DNA from: Acidobacteriota bacterium
GTDB lineage: Bacteria; Acidobacteriota; Vicinamibacteria; Vicinamibacterales; UBA2999
NCBI GenBank assembly: GCA_016789705.1
Contig: JAEUQR010000004.1
Span: 1 to 38,191, forward strand
Direction of reading: 5' to 3'
DNA length: 38,191 nucleotides
Position 1 is the stretch's first letter, and each line of letters begins with the position of its first letter. The position numbers were made by a program, and so were the translations under genes. Of this stretch, positions 15,644 through 24,816 are shown in pieces. The notes under the pieces were generated by a model. That model had not been told where the DNA came from. It was given only the letters and a program-made list of their open reading frames with translations, and did not search any database.

Positions 15644-16501
15644 ATGCCGGTGATGAATGCCATGACGATCGACGTGGAGGACTACTTCCACGTGTCGGCC
15701 TTCGCGTCGGTGGTGTCACCGGCTGAATGGCCAGGCCTCGACAGCCGCGTCACTGACAGCACCGCAAGGGTCCTCGGGGTCCTGGAACAGGCAGGCGTGC
15801 ATGCCACCTTCTTCGTGCTGGGCTGGGTGGCCGAACGTTTCCCCGGCCTGGTGCGCCGCATCAGCGACGACGGCCACGAGATCGCGTCGCACAGCTTCGA
15901 TCACGGCCTCGTCTACGACAAGTCGGCAGAGGCCTTCCGCGAGGACCTGCGGCGTGCCGCCGCGGCCATTCACGACGCCTGCGGCGTCAGCGTGCGCGGT
16001 TACCGGGCGCCGAGCTATTCGATCACCGAGCGTTCGATGTGGGCGCTCGATGTGCTGGCGGAAGAGGGCTACGAGTACGACTCCAGCATCTACCCGATCC
16101 ACCACGACCGCTACGGCGTGCCGACGTGGACCCGGCACATCCACACGATGGAGCGCGCGTCGCGCACGATGTGGGAGCTGCCGGGTTCGACTGTCCGCCA
16201 CTTCGGCGTGAACCTGCCTGTCGGTGGCGGCGGGTACTTCCGACTGCTGCCCTACGGCTGGACGAGGCGGGGCATCCGACGGCTGAACGACGTTGAAGGA
16301 CAACCGGCGGTGTTCTATCTGCATCCATGGGAGCTCGATCCGGGGCAGCCACGCCTGAACGTCGGGCTGGCGACGCGGATTCGGCACTATCACAACCTTG
16401 CGGCGACGGAAGACCGGTTGCGGGAGCTGCTGCGGGACTTCCGCTTCGGTCCGGTCCGGGACGTGCTTCGCCTGCAGGAAGCGGCTGCGCGGCGCACTTG
16501 A
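15644..16501 (+). CDS. XrtA-system polysaccharide deacetylase
   Basis: This 285-residue NodB-fold enzyme has the hallmarks of the polysaccharide deacetylase group specific to exosortase-A EPS loci: MTIDVEDYFHVSAF at the start with the metal-binding Asp pair, HATFFVLGWVAERFP, HEIASHSFDH with the two metal histidines, GYRAPSYSIT, and the C-terminal extension VFYLHPWELDPGQPR followed by FRFGPVRDVL. It should remove N- or O-acetyl groups from the growing glycan. No signal peptide is seen, so it probably acts in the cytoplasm. ATGs at 15644 and 15653 are both usable; a GTGAGG that contains the previous stop favours 15644. This is one of three NodB-fold enzymes in the window. Confidence 0.92.
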   Translation: MPVMNAMTIDVEDYFHVSAFASVVSPAEWPGLDSRVTDSTARVLGVLEQAGVHATFFVLGWVAERFPGLVRRISDDGHEIASHSFDHGLVYDKSAEAFREDLRRAAAAIHDACGVSVRGYRAPSYSITERSMWALDVLAEEGYEYDSSIYPIHHDRYGVPTWTRHIHTMERASRTMWELPGSTVRHFGVNLPVGGGGYFRLLPYGWTRRGIRRLNDVEGQPAVFYLHPWELDPGQPRLNVGLATRIRHYHNLAATEDRLRELLRDFRFGPVRDVLRLQEAAARRT

Positions 16502-16572
16502 TGTCGAACGATGACCGGCTGGCCCTGGCGGCGGATCCGCGAGGCGGCGGAGGAGACTCGAGGAAGATGGCT

Positions 16573-16830
16573 ATGAATGACACGTATGTGAGCGAGATCA
16601 GAGAGTTCATCGTCTCGAACTTCCTGTTCGGGAAGCAGGGCGAGTTCAGCGACGAGCAGTCGTTCCTCGAGAGCGGCATCATCGATTCGACCGGACTCCT
16701 CGAACTGGTGTCCTTCGTGGAAGAACGCTACGGAATCGCTGTTGCTGACGCGGACCTCGTGCCGTCGAACCTCGACTCGCTGCGGAACATCAGCCGCTTC
16801 GTGTCCGACAAAGTCGCGGCCCATGGCTGA
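16573..16830 (+). CDS. Acyl carrier protein
   Basis: This small acidic 85-residue helical protein has a phosphopantetheine attachment motif GIIDSTGLLELVSFVEERYGI, with Ser39 the likely attachment site. In XrtA loci such carriers accompany an acyl-CoA ligase and a FemAB-like protein; here the FemAB-like gene follows by 42 bases but no ligase gene is in the window. The reading frame is open back to 16501 and beyond, but similarity begins at NDTYVSEIREF. A GAGGAAG just upstream of ATGs at 16567 and 16573 supports one of these two as the start. The acyl group carried is unknown. Confidence 0.88.
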   Translation: MNDTYVSEIREFIVSNFLFGKQGEFSDEQSFLESGIIDSTGLLELVSFVEERYGIAVADADLVPSNLDSLRNISRFVSDKVAAHG

Positions 16831-16872
16831 GATCTGGTCGCCCGTGTTCCTCCTCCGCGGGATTGCCTCCCG

Positions 16873-17901
16873 ATGACGATTGTCCGCTGCGACGAGAGCC
16901 ACGCGCCGGCATGGGCGCAGTTCGTGTCGTCCAATGAACGGGCGAGTGTCTACCACCGGTGGGAATGGCGGGCAATCAACGAACGTGCCTTCGGCCATGA
17001 GACGGTCTATCTGGCCGCGCTCGATCGGGGAACCGTCGTCGGCGTGCTTCCGCTCGTGCGGATGAGGAGCACGCTGTTCGGCAATGTCGGGTGCTCGATG
17101 CCGTTTGTGAACTACGGCGGACCGTGCGGACTGACCGACGCCATCGAGCGGGACCTGCTGGCGGCGGCAGAGACCGTTGCCGACGACTGGAAGGCCGACT
17201 ACCTCGAGATTCGCAGCCGCCGTGATCTTGGCGAGCGCTACCCCAGCTCGCTTCACAAAGTCAGCATGACGATCGAGCTCGACCCCGATCCAGAGGTCGT
17301 GATGGGTCGCATGAAGCGTGAGCACCGGCAGGACATCCGCCGGGCGCTCAAGCGCGGCTTCGTGACGCGGTTCGGCCGCGAGCACCTCGAAGACTTCTAC
17401 GACGTGCTGTCGGAGAGCTGGCGCGATCTCGGCACTCCGATTTACCAGCTCAGCTACTTCAAGGCCATCGTTGACGCGATGCCTGACGCCGTGCGGCTCT
17501 GCGTGCTCTACGGCCCGGCCGGGGAGGCGCTCGCCGGCGCCTTCTACGCCGTTCACAACGGCGTCGTCGAAGGCATGTGGCTCGGCATGCGGCCGGCCGC
17601 ACGCCAGGCAATGGCTGGCTACGTGCTGTACTGGGAGACCATTCGGGAGTCGTGCGAGGCAGGCCACCGCCGCTATCACCTTGGACGATCCTCGAAAGAC
17701 TCCTCAGCCGAGACGTTCAAACGGAAGTGGAACGCGGAGGCGGAGCAGCTCTACTGGCACTTCTACCTTCGCGACAGAAGCGAACTCCCCGGCCTCAATC
17801 CGGACAACCCGAAGTACCGAATGGCCATCGCCGCGTGGCGTCGACTCCCCGTGGCCGTGACCCAGGCGATCGGGCCGTACATCGCCCGGAGCATTCCGTG
17901 A
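16873..17901 (+). CDS. FemAB/GNAT-like protein, XrtA-system associated
   Basis: This 342-residue protein is built of two GNAT-like lobes like the FemAB peptidyl and acyl transferases. Recognisable parts are SVYHRWEWRAINERAFGHE, VGVLPLVRMRSTLFGN, MPFVNYGGPCG, then MKREHRQDIRRALKRGF, and AGAFYAVHNGVVEGMWLGM in the second lobe, ending near SAETFKRKWNAEAEQLYWHF. This is the FemAB-related family typical of exosortase-A EPS loci. It probably transfers an acyl or aminoacyl group, perhaps from the carrier protein encoded just upstream, to a sugar; that link is inferred from adjacency. Its stop overlaps the GTG start of the next glycosyltransferase by four bases. Confidence 0.87.
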   Translation: MTIVRCDESHAPAWAQFVSSNERASVYHRWEWRAINERAFGHETVYLAALDRGTVVGVLPLVRMRSTLFGNVGCSMPFVNYGGPCGLTDAIERDLLAAAETVADDWKADYLEIRSRRDLGERYPSSLHKVSMTIELDPDPEVVMGRMKREHRQDIRRALKRGFVTRFGREHLEDFYDVLSESWRDLGTPIYQLSYFKAIVDAMPDAVRLCVLYGPAGEALAGAFYAVHNGVVEGMWLGMRPAARQAMAGYVLYWETIRESCEAGHRRYHLGRSSKDSSAETFKRKWNAEAEQLYWHFYLRDRSELPGLNPDNPKYRMAIAAWRRLPVAVTQAIGPYIARSIP

Positions 17902-19061
17902 CGAGCGGGCAGGGGCCCGCGGCGGCCAACGGCCGGGTCAACGTCCTGCACCTGCGTGACACCTCGCGGATCTGCGGTCCGGGCAAGACGATCATCGAGA
18001 CGGCCTGCGCCGCCGATCGGGCTCGCTACCACACGCTGGTCGGCGTCTTCACGGTCGCGGGCCGAACGAATGCCTACGTCGAGGCGGTCCGCGCCAGGGG
18101 CATCGAGGTCCATGCCCTGTCAGCGCGAAGTGGCCTCGACCCCACGCTGCTGCGGCAGGTGGTGAGAGTCATTCGCGAACGGCAGGTCCAGATCGTGCAC
18201 TCGCACGACTATCTGTCCGACATCATCACTCGACTCGTGGCGCCCTGGCTCGGCGTGGCCACGATGAGCACCGTGCACGGTTGGATCGAAAACCATGCAC
18301 GCAGCCGCATGTACATCAAGGCGTCGCAGTGGGCACTGCGGGGTCTGGATCATGTGGTGGCCGTTTCCGAGGAGACTCGTGCCCGCGTGCTCAGAGCCGG
18401 GATTCCCGAAGGCCGCCTGAGCGTTATTCACAACGCCATCGTCGCGGCCGACTATCAGCCGGCGAACTTCGAAGCGGGTGTGTTCAAGCGTAGCGTCGGC
18501 CTCGCTGCCGACGCGATTGTCGTCGGCAACGTCGGCCGCTTGAGCCCGGAAAAAGGTCAAGAGATCTTCCTGCGGGCGGCGGCGCGGCTGACCGCAGAGG
18601 AACCGCGGCTGCGGCTGGTCCTGGCGGGCGATGGCCCGGATGAGGCGGCGCTCCGCGCTCTCGCAACCGGACTTGGGATTGCCGACCGGGTAATCTTCAC
18701 CGGTCACCTGACCGACGTCCGGCCGCTCTATCGCGACCTCGACCTGCTGGCGCTCACGTCGTTCACAGAGGGCTTCCCAAACGTCGTGCTCGAGGCCCTG
18801 TGCATGGGAGTTCCGGTGCTGGCCACGGATGTCGGCGGCGTGCGTGAGATCATCACCGACGGCGAGACCGGCGTGCTCGTCACGGCCGGCAACACCGGGC
18901 AGATCGACGCCGCCCTGCGGCGCCTGGTCGGCGATTCGGCCGGGGCCGCGGCGCTGGCGTCCCGCGGCAAGTCGCGCGTATTGGAGCAGTTCGAGTTCGG
19001 CGCCCGGACGCCGAAAGAGGAGGCGATCTACCGCATGCTCCTGCGCAACCGCCATGACTGA
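17898..19061 (+). CDS. GT4-type glycosyltransferase
   Basis: This 387-residue GT-B enzyme adds a sugar to the lipid-linked EPS intermediate in the cytoplasm. It opens VNVLHLRDTSRICGPGKTI, an N-terminal glycine-rich motif seen in EPS-locus GT4 proteins. The donor-binding half follows with VGNVGRLSPEKGQEIFLRAAARL, LVLAGDGPDEAAL, VIFTGHLTDVRPLY and SFTEGFPNVVLEALCMGVPVLATDVGGVREII, including the E-x7-E pair. The start is taken as the GTG at 17898, which overlaps the FemAB stop (GTGA); an ATG much further upstream would overlap that gene by hundreds of bases. The stop overlaps the following gene by eight bases. Donor sugar unknown. Confidence 0.9.
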   Translation: MTSGQGPAAANGRVNVLHLRDTSRICGPGKTIIETACAADRARYHTLVGVFTVAGRTNAYVEAVRARGIEVHALSARSGLDPTLLRQVVRVIRERQVQIVHSHDYLSDIITRLVAPWLGVATMSTVHGWIENHARSRMYIKASQWALRGLDHVVAVSEETRARVLRAGIPEGRLSVIHNAIVAADYQPANFEAGVFKRSVGLAADAIVVGNVGRLSPEKGQEIFLRAAARLTAEEPRLRLVLAGDGPDEAALRALATGLGIADRVIFTGHLTDVRPLYRDLDLLALTSFTEGFPNVVLEALCMGVPVLATDVGGVREIITDGETGVLVTAGNTGQIDAALRRLVGDSAGAAALASRGKSRVLEQFEFGARTPKEEAIYRMLLRNRHD

Positions 19062-20037
19062 ACGCCTCTCCGGCGCCGCGGCCGCGAGGCCGGGGTTCGC
19101 CTACGTCGTTCCCATGCGAGATGCCATGCGGTTTCTCCCGGTGTGTCTTCCGGCGCTGCTCGGCGCCGCGGCGCAGGCGGGAGCCGAGGTCGTGCTGGTC
19201 GACAACGGGTCGACGGATGGGACGCGTGCGTGGGCCGCGCAGGCCAGTGGTGCGGCGGCGCGGGTCATCGATGCGCCGGGCGCCACGATCGGGGGCGCGC
19301 GCAATCGGGGCGCCCAGGCATGCTCTGCCGACACGCTCGTGTTCGTTGACGCGGACTGCGAGGTTCAACGCGACCACCTCACGCAGGTAGCGGCCGCATT
19401 CGCGGAAACTGGTGCCGATGCCGTCGGAGCGCCGTACGAAACACCTGCCGACCCTCACTGGGTGGAGGACGTCTGGCAGCGGTTGCACGCAGCGGGTGAC
19501 GGCCCAGCCCATCACCTCCCAGCCGGCAATCTCGCGGTGCGACGGGCGTCGTTTGCTGCGGTCGGTGGCTTCGACGAAACGCTGACGACAGGGGAGGACG
19601 CCGAACTGTGCCAGCGCCTCCGCCAGGCCGGCGCCCGGATCGAACGTCACACGCGGATTCAGGTCGTGCACCACGGCAACCCGAAGTCGCTGCGGGCCTT
19701 CTTTGCCAAGCAGTGCTGGCATGCGCTCGGGATGTTCAGCACGACGGGGCGGGGGGAAATCGACAAGCCCGTGGCGCTCATGGCCTTTCATGCGGTCCTC
19801 GTTGTCGTCGGCCTGGCGCTCCCGTTCTGGTCGCCCATGCGGTCGCTCGCCGGCGCAGCCCTGAGCGTTGCAGCGCTGAATGCGGCGCCGGTGGCGGCGG
19901 TGCTGTACAGACGGGGGCGTCGCTGGCGCGGTGGTCCGTCGTGGTTACGAGCCGTGCTTCTGTATCACGTGTATTTCGCGGCACGGCTGACCACCGCGGC
20001 GCGGATCCTCCTCGGCAAGGGAGTGCAGCGTGGATAG
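19054..20037 (+). CDS. GT2 glycosyltransferase with C-terminal membrane segments
   Basis: This 327-residue GT-A enzyme has FAYVVPMRDAMRFLPVCLPALL, EVVLVDNGSTDGT, the GGARNRGAQ turn and the metal-binding FVDADCE motif. GGFDETLTTGEDAELCQRLRQAG then marks the acceptor side. Two or three hydrophobic helices near residues 245-320 anchor it to the inner membrane. It is clearly related along its length to the GT2 at 32285-33343, sharing the WVE, GNxAxRR, GGF, TGEDxEL and WHAxGM blocks. The ATG at 19054 lies eight bases inside the upstream gene and the stop overlaps the next gene by eight bases, so all three are tightly coupled. Confidence 0.88.
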   Translation: MTERLSGAAAARPGFAYVVPMRDAMRFLPVCLPALLGAAAQAGAEVVLVDNGSTDGTRAWAAQASGAAARVIDAPGATIGGARNRGAQACSADTLVFVDADCEVQRDHLTQVAAAFAETGADAVGAPYETPADPHWVEDVWQRLHAAGDGPAHHLPAGNLAVRRASFAAVGGFDETLTTGEDAELCQRLRQAGARIERHTRIQVVHHGNPKSLRAFFAKQCWHALGMFSTTGRGEIDKPVALMAFHAVLVVVGLALPFWSPMRSLAGAALSVAALNAAPVAAVLYRRGRRWRGGPSWLRAVLLYHVYFAARLTTAARILLGKGVQRG

Positions 20038-21139
20038 CAGCGGCGGATCAGCCATCCCTCGACCGCGACCAACTGAGAGGGGTCGCGGGGTCCGCGCCAA
20101 CATCGTGTCCTGGGACGGCGGCGGCTTGGGCGTCGACATCGACGTGCTGACTCGCGCGCTCGTCCAGGCCGGCTGCAGCGTGGCGTTCAAGGGCCGGCGC
20201 GAACGCCGGCCCCGCGGCCGCCTGCGAAGCCTCATGATGACCGGCGGCGCACTCGCTCGCCAGGTGGCGGCCCGCGCCGGCCTGTTCCGCTACGACGTCA
20301 ACTTCTTCATCGAGTCGGTGTTTCCGGAGCACTTGCCGACGGCCAGGGTCAATTGCCTCTTCGTCAACCCGGAGTGGTTTCGTGACGCCAACCTGGCCCA
20401 CCTGTCGAGCCTGGACGTCCTGCTCTGCAAGACGCCGGGCGGCGTCGAGGCGATGCGCACACTGCCCGTGGCCTGCCGTGACGTTGGCTTCACCAGTCCT
20501 GACCGTCGCCTTGCCGTGCCACCCGGTGGAGCGCTGCGCTGTCTTCACGTTGCGGGCCAGAGCGCGGTCAAGGGGACCGAAGCGGTGGTTGATGTGTGGT
20601 CGCGACACCCGGAGTGGCCGCGACTCACGGTCGTCCGCCGCCGCACCCGCTACGGCGGCGGGGCCGCACCGCCATTGCCGCCGTTGCCGAACGTCGAGTA
20701 TCTGGTGGACCGGGTCCCCGACGACGAACTGCGAGCGCTTCAGAACAGCTGTGCCATCCACGTTCAGCCCTCGCTCGCTGAAGGCTACGGGCATGTCATC
20801 GGTGAAGCGATGAGCTGCGGTGCGCTGGTGGTCACGACCGACGCCCCGCCGATGAACGAACTGGTCGGCGCCGACCGCGGTATGCTCGTGAAGGTCTCGA
20901 GGGTCGAAGCGCACCACCGCTCGCAGCTGAATTACGTCGACCTCGATGACCTCGAACGCGTGCTGGTCGCTGCGTTCGCCATGTCGGCGGAACGCCGCCT
21001 CCTGATGGGGCAGGCCGCCCGTTCGTGGTTCGAGCACCAGGACGACCGCTTCTTGAAGGCGGTCGACCGTCTCCTCGAGGATCTGGGACTGCGCGGTGAC
21101 CGGCCGCGGCGCCGAGCCCAGTTGCCGTCCGGGTCGTAG
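20030..21139 (+). CDS. Glycosyltransferase, GT4-like (GT-B)
   Basis: The 369-residue product has a divergent N-terminal half (NIVSWDGGGLGVDIDVLTRAL; CLFVNPEWFRDANLAHLSSLDVLLCKT) and a more typical GT-B C-terminal half (LRCLHVAGQSAVKGTEAVVDVW; SCAIHVQPSLAEGYGHVIGEAMSCGALVVTTDAPPMNELV). The E-G-Y-G-H-x3-E pattern marks the donor site. It should add one sugar to the EPS repeat unit in the cytoplasm. The GTG at 20030 is chosen because GGGAG lies six bases upstream, and translation would then be coupled to the preceding gene through an eight-base overlap. A 27-base gap separates it from the SGNH gene. Confidence 0.82.
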   Translation: MDSSGGSAIPRPRPTERGRGVRANIVSWDGGGLGVDIDVLTRALVQAGCSVAFKGRRERRPRGRLRSLMMTGGALARQVAARAGLFRYDVNFFIESVFPEHLPTARVNCLFVNPEWFRDANLAHLSSLDVLLCKTPGGVEAMRTLPVACRDVGFTSPDRRLAVPPGGALRCLHVAGQSAVKGTEAVVDVWSRHPEWPRLTVVRRRTRYGGGAAPPLPPLPNVEYLVDRVPDDELRALQNSCAIHVQPSLAEGYGHVIGEAMSCGALVVTTDAPPMNELVGADRGMLVKVSRVEAHHRSQLNYVDLDDLERVLVAAFAMSAERRLLMGQAARSWFEHQDDRFLKAVDRLLEDLGLRGDRPRRRAQLPSGS

Positions 21140-21166
21140 TCCCCAGCAGTCACCTGAGAGGTCGCC

Positions 21167-22489
21167 ATGAAGATCGTAACGACGCTGTTGACCGCCGTGT
21201 CCATCCTCGCCCTGTGCGGGTTCGTGTTCCAGCAGGCAGTCGTCGAGGGCGGGTTCGGTCCGGCGGCGCTCGTCGGCACGGTGGCGTTGGCCGGCCTGGC
21301 CCTGATGTTCGCCACCCTGACCTACCTGACGTCGACGCGGCACCGTGAACTCGTGGCGAAGGTGATGCTGGCGTTCTTCTCCACCGCCGCCAGCTATCTG
21401 GTGCTCGATCTGGTCGCCGGCTGGATCCTGATCGTGCCGCTGTCTCCGCCGCTCGTGCCCGACACGTTCAGGCACCATGCGCTCCTGCCCGACTCGTACG
21501 CCGAGATCCGCCAGCGCGATTTCGTCTACCTCCAACGCGTCAATCATCTTGGCCTGCGCGGGCGCGAGACGACGGTGGAGAAACCCGCCGGCACCCGCCG
21601 GATTCTCATGCTCGGCGATTCCTTCACCATGGCGAAGGGGGTACAGGAGGACGAGACGTTCTCCGTGCTCGTCGAGCAGGCGCTGCAGGCGCCGATGCAG
21701 GCTTGTGGAGGGGGACGCGTTGAGGTGCTGAACGCCGGTGTCGACAGCTACTCTCCGCTCCTCGAGTATCTCTACTTCAAGCGCGATCTGGCGCGGCTCA
21801 ATCCCGACCTCGTCGTGCTCAACTTCGACAACAGCGACCTGATTCAGGAGGCGGCCTACCGGCGCCAGGCCACGCGGGACGCCACCGGCGAGATCACCGC
21901 GGTGCCGCAGATCTGGCAGGATTCGGTGTACGAGCGGTTCCTCAGCTGGACCAATCGCCACCTGTTCATCACCCGCGCCGTGCTCGTCTACATCACGCGG
22001 GCCATGAACCACAACGAAATGACGGTGCGCCGGGTGGTCAACGAGGCGGGCCGAGAGCACTTCGCGCACACGCTTGAGGGCGATGTCGATCGCACGCGGC
22101 AATGGGACGCCGTCTTCGATTCACTCCACCGTCTGAAGACCCTGACCGACCAGGCCGGGATTCCGCTCCTGCTGACAACCTACCCCTGGGCGCACCAGGT
22201 CGGCGACACCGGCTGGGTGCCCGGGCGCTTCTCCTTCATGCAGCCGGGCGAGCGCCCCTCGACCGTCAGCCGGGACACGATTCGCGCCCGCTCAGCCGAG
22301 ATGCAGCTCGAGGTGTTCGAGGCACTGCCGGCTTTCAAGGCCTACTCAGGAACCGAGCCGTTGTACTTCGACTACGACCCGCACTGGAACGCCGCCGGTC
22401 ACCGCGTCATGGCCAATGCTCTGGAGCGTCACATCGCCTCGCGGTACTTGCCCGCCTGGTGTCAGTCGTCGGCCAAGGCTCCGCAATGA
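21167..22489 (+). CDS. Membrane-anchored SGNH hydrolase / possible O-acetyl-modifying enzyme
   Basis: The 440-residue product has three N-terminal hydrophobic segments (about 4-23, 32-55 and 66-92), then a domain with SGNH landmarks: the nucleophile in LMLGDSFTMAKGV (Ser152), the glycine block NAGVDSYSP, and the catalytic DYDPHWNAAGH (His406). SGNH enzymes in polysaccharide loci add or remove acetyl groups; this layout, with the catalytic part outside the membrane, fits modification of the polymer during export. The asparagine block is less clear (LNFDNSDL). AGAGG precedes the ATG. It lies between glycosyltransferase and aminotransferase genes of the same operon. Esterase versus transferase activity cannot be told from sequence. 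Confidence 0.8.
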   Translation: MKIVTTLLTAVSILALCGFVFQQAVVEGGFGPAALVGTVALAGLALMFATLTYLTSTRHRELVAKVMLAFFSTAASYLVLDLVAGWILIVPLSPPLVPDTFRHHALLPDSYAEIRQRDFVYLQRVNHLGLRGRETTVEKPAGTRRILMLGDSFTMAKGVQEDETFSVLVEQALQAPMQACGGGRVEVLNAGVDSYSPLLEYLYFKRDLARLNPDLVVLNFDNSDLIQEAAYRRQATRDATGEITAVPQIWQDSVYERFLSWTNRHLFITRAVLVYITRAMNHNEMTVRRVVNEAGREHFAHTLEGDVDRTRQWDAVFDSLHRLKTLTDQAGIPLLLTTYPWAHQVGDTGWVPGRFSFMQPGERPSTVSRDTIRARSAEMQLEVFEALPAFKAYSGTEPLYFDYDPHWNAAGHRVMANALERHIASRYLPAWCQSSAKAPQ

Positions 22490-22534
22490 GGCCGGAGCCA
22501 CCGCCGGTTCGATCGGGACGATTGCGACGACGCC

Positions 22535-23770
22535 ATGTCTAGGCTCCGCCACCTTGCTCCTGCCGGTGCGCCGATCCGGGCGACCGACCTGGCTCGGTGG
22601 ATGGCTGCCGCCGCTGACGGGAGCGATCCCGCTCGGCCGTTCGGCGACAGGTTGCGGCGCGCCGTCGGCATTCGCCACGTCCACGCGACGGTGACCGGCC
22701 GCGCGGGCCTCACCATTCTCCTGCGCGCGCTGCGCTCGCTGGCCGCCGAGGGCCGCAACGAGGTCGTGCTTCCGGCCTACACCTGCTACTCCGTGGCCGC
22801 CTCGGTCGTGAAGGCCGGCCTGACGCCGCGCATCGTCGACATCTCCGCCGAGACTCTCGACTTCGACCAGCGACACCTCGAGGACGCGGACCTGAGCCGC
22901 ACGCTCGCGATCGTCGCCACCAACCTCTATGGCCTGCCGAACGACATGCCGTTCCTCGAGGCGTTCGCCAGGCAGCGCGGCGTCTTTCTCGTAGACGATG
23001 CGGCGCAGGCTCTCGGGGCTGCTGTCGCGGGTCGCGCGTCGGGCACCTGGGGGGACGCCGGTCTGTACAGCTTTGACAAGGGCAAGAACGTGTCGGCCAT
23101 CGATGGTGGCGCGATCGTCACGTCGTCCGACGCCGTCGCCGCGGCCGTCGCACGCGAAATGGCCGACCTCGGTCCCCCGTCCCGGAAGGATGACGTCGCA
23201 CTGGTGGTCAAGGCCGTTGTCTACTGGGCGTTGCTGCGTCCATGGCTCTACTGGATTCCACAGCGGCTGCCGCTCGGCCTGGGTGAAACCAGGTTCACGA
23301 CCGACTACCCCCTCGAGCGTGCGTCACGCCTGCAGCTCGGGCTCGCCGCGACGATGCTCGACCGACTTCAGGAATTCAACACGGCACGTGTGAGTCGTGC
23401 GACCGCCCTTCTCGAGGGCCTCGAGCCTGCCGGGGCCGTGCGGCCGATTCGACCGCTCGCCGGATCCCTGCCGGTGTACCTGCGTCTGCCCCTGCTGGCC
23501 GCATCGCCGTTGGCACGGGATGAGACTGTACGGGCGTTGAATCGGGCGGGTATCGGAGCCACCGGCTCCTATCCCACATCGATTGCTGATATTCCAGAGC
23601 TGGCGCCGACGGCCGGAGCCGAACAGGCCCGGTTCGTCGCGGAACGAATCCTGACGCTTCCGACGCACCCCTACGTCAGTCAAGCCGACCTTCGGCACAT
23701 CAGGTCCGTGCTGTCAGGGACTCATCCCGCGACGGCACGCTCCCGCGAGGCGGACAATGTCACGGGCTGA
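22535..23770 (+). CDS. DegT/DnrJ/EryC1-type PLP-dependent aminotransferase
   Basis: This 411-residue protein follows the DegT/DnrJ/EryC1 pattern: TGRAGLTILLRAL, VVLPAYTCYSVAASVVKAGLTPRIVDI, FLVDDAAQALGA with the cofactor-contacting Asp, and LYSFDKGKNVSAIDGGAIV, where Lys184 is the likely PLP lysine. Family members transfer an amino group to a keto sugar to make nucleotide-linked amino sugars, suggesting an amino sugar in the EPS. The C-terminal half is less conserved, with a WALLRPWLYWIPQRLPLG stretch, so a PLP-bound but non-classical role is possible. It overlaps the next gene by 14 bases. No sugar 4,6-dehydratase that would supply the keto sugar is seen in the window. Confidence 0.83.
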   Translation: MSRLRHLAPAGAPIRATDLARWMAAAADGSDPARPFGDRLRRAVGIRHVHATVTGRAGLTILLRALRSLAAEGRNEVVLPAYTCYSVAASVVKAGLTPRIVDISAETLDFDQRHLEDADLSRTLAIVATNLYGLPNDMPFLEAFARQRGVFLVDDAAQALGAAVAGRASGTWGDAGLYSFDKGKNVSAIDGGAIVTSSDAVAAAVAREMADLGPPSRKDDVALVVKAVVYWALLRPWLYWIPQRLPLGLGETRFTTDYPLERASRLQLGLAATMLDRLQEFNTARVSRATALLEGLEPAGAVRPIRPLAGSLPVYLRLPLLAASPLARDETVRALNRAGIGATGSYPTSIADIPELAPTAGAEQARFVAERILTLPTHPYVSQADLRHIRSVLSGTHPATARSREADNVTG

Positions 23771-24812
23771 CGCGAGAAACGCGCTCGCCTATGCCGCGAA
23801 GCTGACGGTGGCGAAGACGCTCGTCTGGACCGGTGCCATGTCTCTGCGTCGGCGCACGGCGCTGCGCAGGCACGCGGTGGTCCTGGCCTATCACCGCGTG
23901 CTGCCGGATGGCAGTGACACGGCATCGCACCCCGGGATCGTCGTGAGCCCCGAGACCTTCGACCGGCAGATGTCCGTGCTCAAGCGCGAGTTCCGCCCGC
24001 TCACACTCGCCGAGTTCGAAACACATATCTCGGCGCGGCGGCCGTTCGAACCGGGTGCCTGCCTCGTGACGTTCGACGATGGCTGGATCGATACGTTCAC
24101 GACGGCGTGGCCGATTCTCGAGAAATACGCCATACCAGCGGTCGTCTTCCTGCCGACCAACTACATCGGCACCGGCCGGGTGTTCTGGCAGGAGACCCTG
24201 GGACACCGCCTGCTGCACGCGAGACACATCGCCCGCGATGATGCCGCGCAACTGTCGGGCATCGGGCGGGCCCTCGACGCGTGTGGTCTTGCGGGTCTCG
24301 CCGGCGTCGTGGCGCGGGGCTCCCGTCCAGAGTTGCTCGAGGCAATTCGCCGCCTGAAGCTGGATCCTGCCCTGGATCCCGGACTGGCGATCGCCGCGCT
24401 CGACGACGCGCTTGGCGCCGGGGCCGGGCAGCTTCCACTCGACCGATTCATGACCTGGGATGAGGTCCGTGCACTTGCGCAGCGGGGGCTGGCATTCGGC
24501 GCGCACGGACATACCCATCACATCCTGTCAAGGATGGCCAGCGGAGTGCTGACCACGGATCTCGAGATGGCGCGTGACGCGATGACTCGAGAGCTCGGGA
24601 CGCGCCCGACAGCCCTGAGCTATCCGAACGGAGGCTGGAACGACGAGGTGATCGCGGCTGCGGCCGCCGCTCAATTCCGCACCGGCTTCACCATGGATCG
24701 CGGCCACGTGAGTGCGGACGACGCGCCGTTCGCACTTCGGCGCATGAATATTCATGATGGCCTGACGCGGGACGCCGCGCTGTTCCGGGGGCGAGTTCTG
24801 GGGATATTCTAA
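23757..24812 (+). CDS. NodB-type polysaccharide deacetylase
   Basis: This 351-residue protein has the NodB fold with the VTFDDGW motif (Asp107, Asp108) and AHGHTHHIL (His250, His254), the metal site of carbohydrate esterase family 4. It resembles the longer group that begins VVLAYHRVLPDG and has an insertion of about 90 residues between the two metal motifs. The later LSYPNGGWND stretch fits the arginine/proline region. A hydrophobic N-terminus without a clear cleavage site suggests a cytoplasmic or membrane-associated enzyme. It would deacetylate sugars in the repeat unit or the polymer. The ATG at 23757 lies inside the aminotransferase gene, and the polymerase gene follows by four bases. 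Confidence 0.87.
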   Translation: MSRADARNALAYAAKLTVAKTLVWTGAMSLRRRTALRRHAVVLAYHRVLPDGSDTASHPGIVVSPETFDRQMSVLKREFRPLTLAEFETHISARRPFEPGACLVTFDDGWIDTFTTAWPILEKYAIPAVVFLPTNYIGTGRVFWQETLGHRLLHARHIARDDAAQLSGIGRALDACGLAGLAGVVARGSRPELLEAIRRLKLDPALDPGLAIAALDDALGAGAGQLPLDRFMTWDEVRALAQRGLAFGAHGHTHHILSRMASGVLTTDLEMARDAMTRELGTRPTALSYPNGGWNDEVIAAAAAAQFRTGFTMDRGHVSADDAPFALRRMNIHDGLTRDAALFRGRVLGIF

Positions 24813-24816
24813 GAAG

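Noticed and set aside
20048..22102. A minus-strand open frame of 684 codons
   Set aside because: It is antisense to a glycosyltransferase and the SGNH gene, both with good motifs, and its translation is rich in Arg, His and Gln with no fold signature.
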